Assembly (NCBI GenBank): GCA_902472555.1
Contig: CABROF010000120.1
Coordinates: 1 to 6,420 of the forward strand
Direction: 5' to 3'
Length of the DNA stretch: 6,420 nucleotides
Source of the DNA: UMGS1851 sp900555605
GTDB lineage: Bacteria; Bacillota; Clostridia; UBA1212; UBA1255
The position numbers and the translations under genes are program-made. The notes under the pieces were generated by a model. That model saw nothing but the letters and a program-made list of their open reading frames with translations, had not been told where the DNA came from and ran no database searches. Positions within the stretch are counted from its first letter, which is position 1. Every line of letters begins with the position of its first letter. This document shows, one piece after another, positions 6,163 to 6,420 of the stretch.

Positions 6163-6170
6163 AAGGAGGA
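6163..6170 (+). promoter_or_regulatory. Ribosome binding site that identifies a TTG start
   Basis: AAGGAGGA is a near-perfect site 6 bases before TTG at 6177. The nearby GTG at 6181 is in another frame and meets a stop after five codons, so TTG must be the start of the collagen-like gene. Confidence 0.85.
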
Positions 6171-6176
6171 ATTTCT

Positions 6177-6420
6177 TTGAGTGAACAAAGACAAATAGAT
6201 TATGACAGCTGCTGTGCCAATGCTGCAAATGCAAACTGCTGTCCGCGCTGCGGTTGTCAAGCTTGCAGCTGCTGTTGCTGCAATGTTGGGCCCACCGGTC
6301 CCACAGGGCCCATGGGACCCATGGGTCCTATGGGCTTTCCCGGCCTCCCCGGCGCAACAGGGCCCACCGGCCCGGCAGGACCCACAGGCCCGGCAGGCGG
6401 TCCCACTGGACCCACTGGCG
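6177..6420 (+). CDS. Collagen-like protein with Cys-rich N-terminus (BclA-like spore-surface candidate), 5' part
   Basis: Partial gene starting at TTG and running off the right edge; 81 codons are visible. Residues 1-37 are a hydrophilic head with 11 Cys (positions 12, 13, 21, 22, 25, 27, 30 and 32-35) and no signal peptide. From Gly38 a collagen repeat (Gly-Pro-Thr, Gly-Pro-Met, Gly-Pro-Ala) continues to the edge, with one register break at GPA-G-GPT (residues 71-77). Thr fills the third triplet position in about seven of the visible triplets, the place where bacterial collagens such as BclA of Bacillus and Clostridioides carry O-linked sugars. Proteins of this type form hair-like trimers on the exosporium. 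The missing part should hold more repeats and a C-terminal trimer-forming globular domain. The upstream glycosyltransferase and the shared sigma-K-like promoter motif support a spore-surface glycoprotein. The head does not resemble the BclA leader as I remember it. Confidence 0.85.
   Translation, partial: MSEQRQIDYDSCCANAANANCCPRCGCQACSCCCCNVGPTGPTGPMGPMGPMGFPGLPGATGPTGPAGPTGPAGGPTGPTG
6289..6420 (+). repeat. GC-rich collagen-coding nonamer-like repeats
   Basis: Short direct repeats built from GGNCCNACN and GGNCCNATG units encode the Gly-Pro-Thr and Gly-Pro-Met triplets, with copies such as GGGCCCACCGG, GGGACCCATG and GGACCCAC. Such arrays expand and contract in bacterial collagens, so the true length may vary between strains and be collapsed in short-read assemblies. 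Confidence 0.7.

Noticed and set aside
6289..6420. CRISPR array or tandem non-coding repeat
   Set aside because: The repeats are short, continuous and keep a Gly-X-Y reading frame; there are no spacers, so they are collagen codons.

Overview
The window reads as an endospore-forming member of the Firmicutes, most likely a moderately GC-rich, Oscillospiraceae-like clostridium. The evidence is strong AGGAGG-type ribosome binding sites with 5-9 base spacing, a Bacillus/Clostridium-type SDR fructuronate reductase, a collagen-like Gly-X-Thr protein with a TTG start, and sporulation-type promoter motifs. The taxonomic placement is inference from style and gene content only.

Layout. Bases 2-3538 form a plus-strand sugar-acid operon that enters from the left. 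It holds the C-terminal part of uronate isomerase (UxaC), an SDR-type fructuronate reductase (UxuB-like), a xylose-isomerase-like TIM-barrel isomerase/epimerase and a Gfo/Idh/MocA dehydrogenase. It is closed by a clear intrinsic terminator at 3561-3595. Bases 3539-3971 hold no intact gene, but include the N-terminal stub of an XRE-type repressor, broken after about 23 recognisable residues. A second, distantly related TIM-barrel isomerase lies on the minus strand (3972-4823) with its own well-formed vegetative promoter. Facing away from it is a plus-strand unit: a family-2 glycosyltransferase with TPR-like repeats (5004-6077), then the beginning of a Cys-rich collagen-like protein (6177 to the window end).

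How the genes may work together. UxaC and the SDR are consecutive steps of hexuronate breakdown (glucuronate to fructuronate to mannonate). The dehydrogenase and TIM-barrel genes are the enzyme pair that elsewhere oxidises a sugar to a keto-sugar and then epimerises or eliminates it. The operon could therefore feed uronates released from glucuronides or related glycosides into the UxaC/UxuB route; the substrate cannot be read from sequence. The glycosyltransferase/collagen pair resembles the spore-surface glycoprotein locus sgtA-bclA3 of Clostridioides difficile. Both genes are preceded by the same motif, CACAG, 15 bases, CATA, which fits the late mother-cell (sigma-K) promoter pattern. This shared promoter and the Cys-rich head of the collagen-like protein are the most interesting signals in the window.
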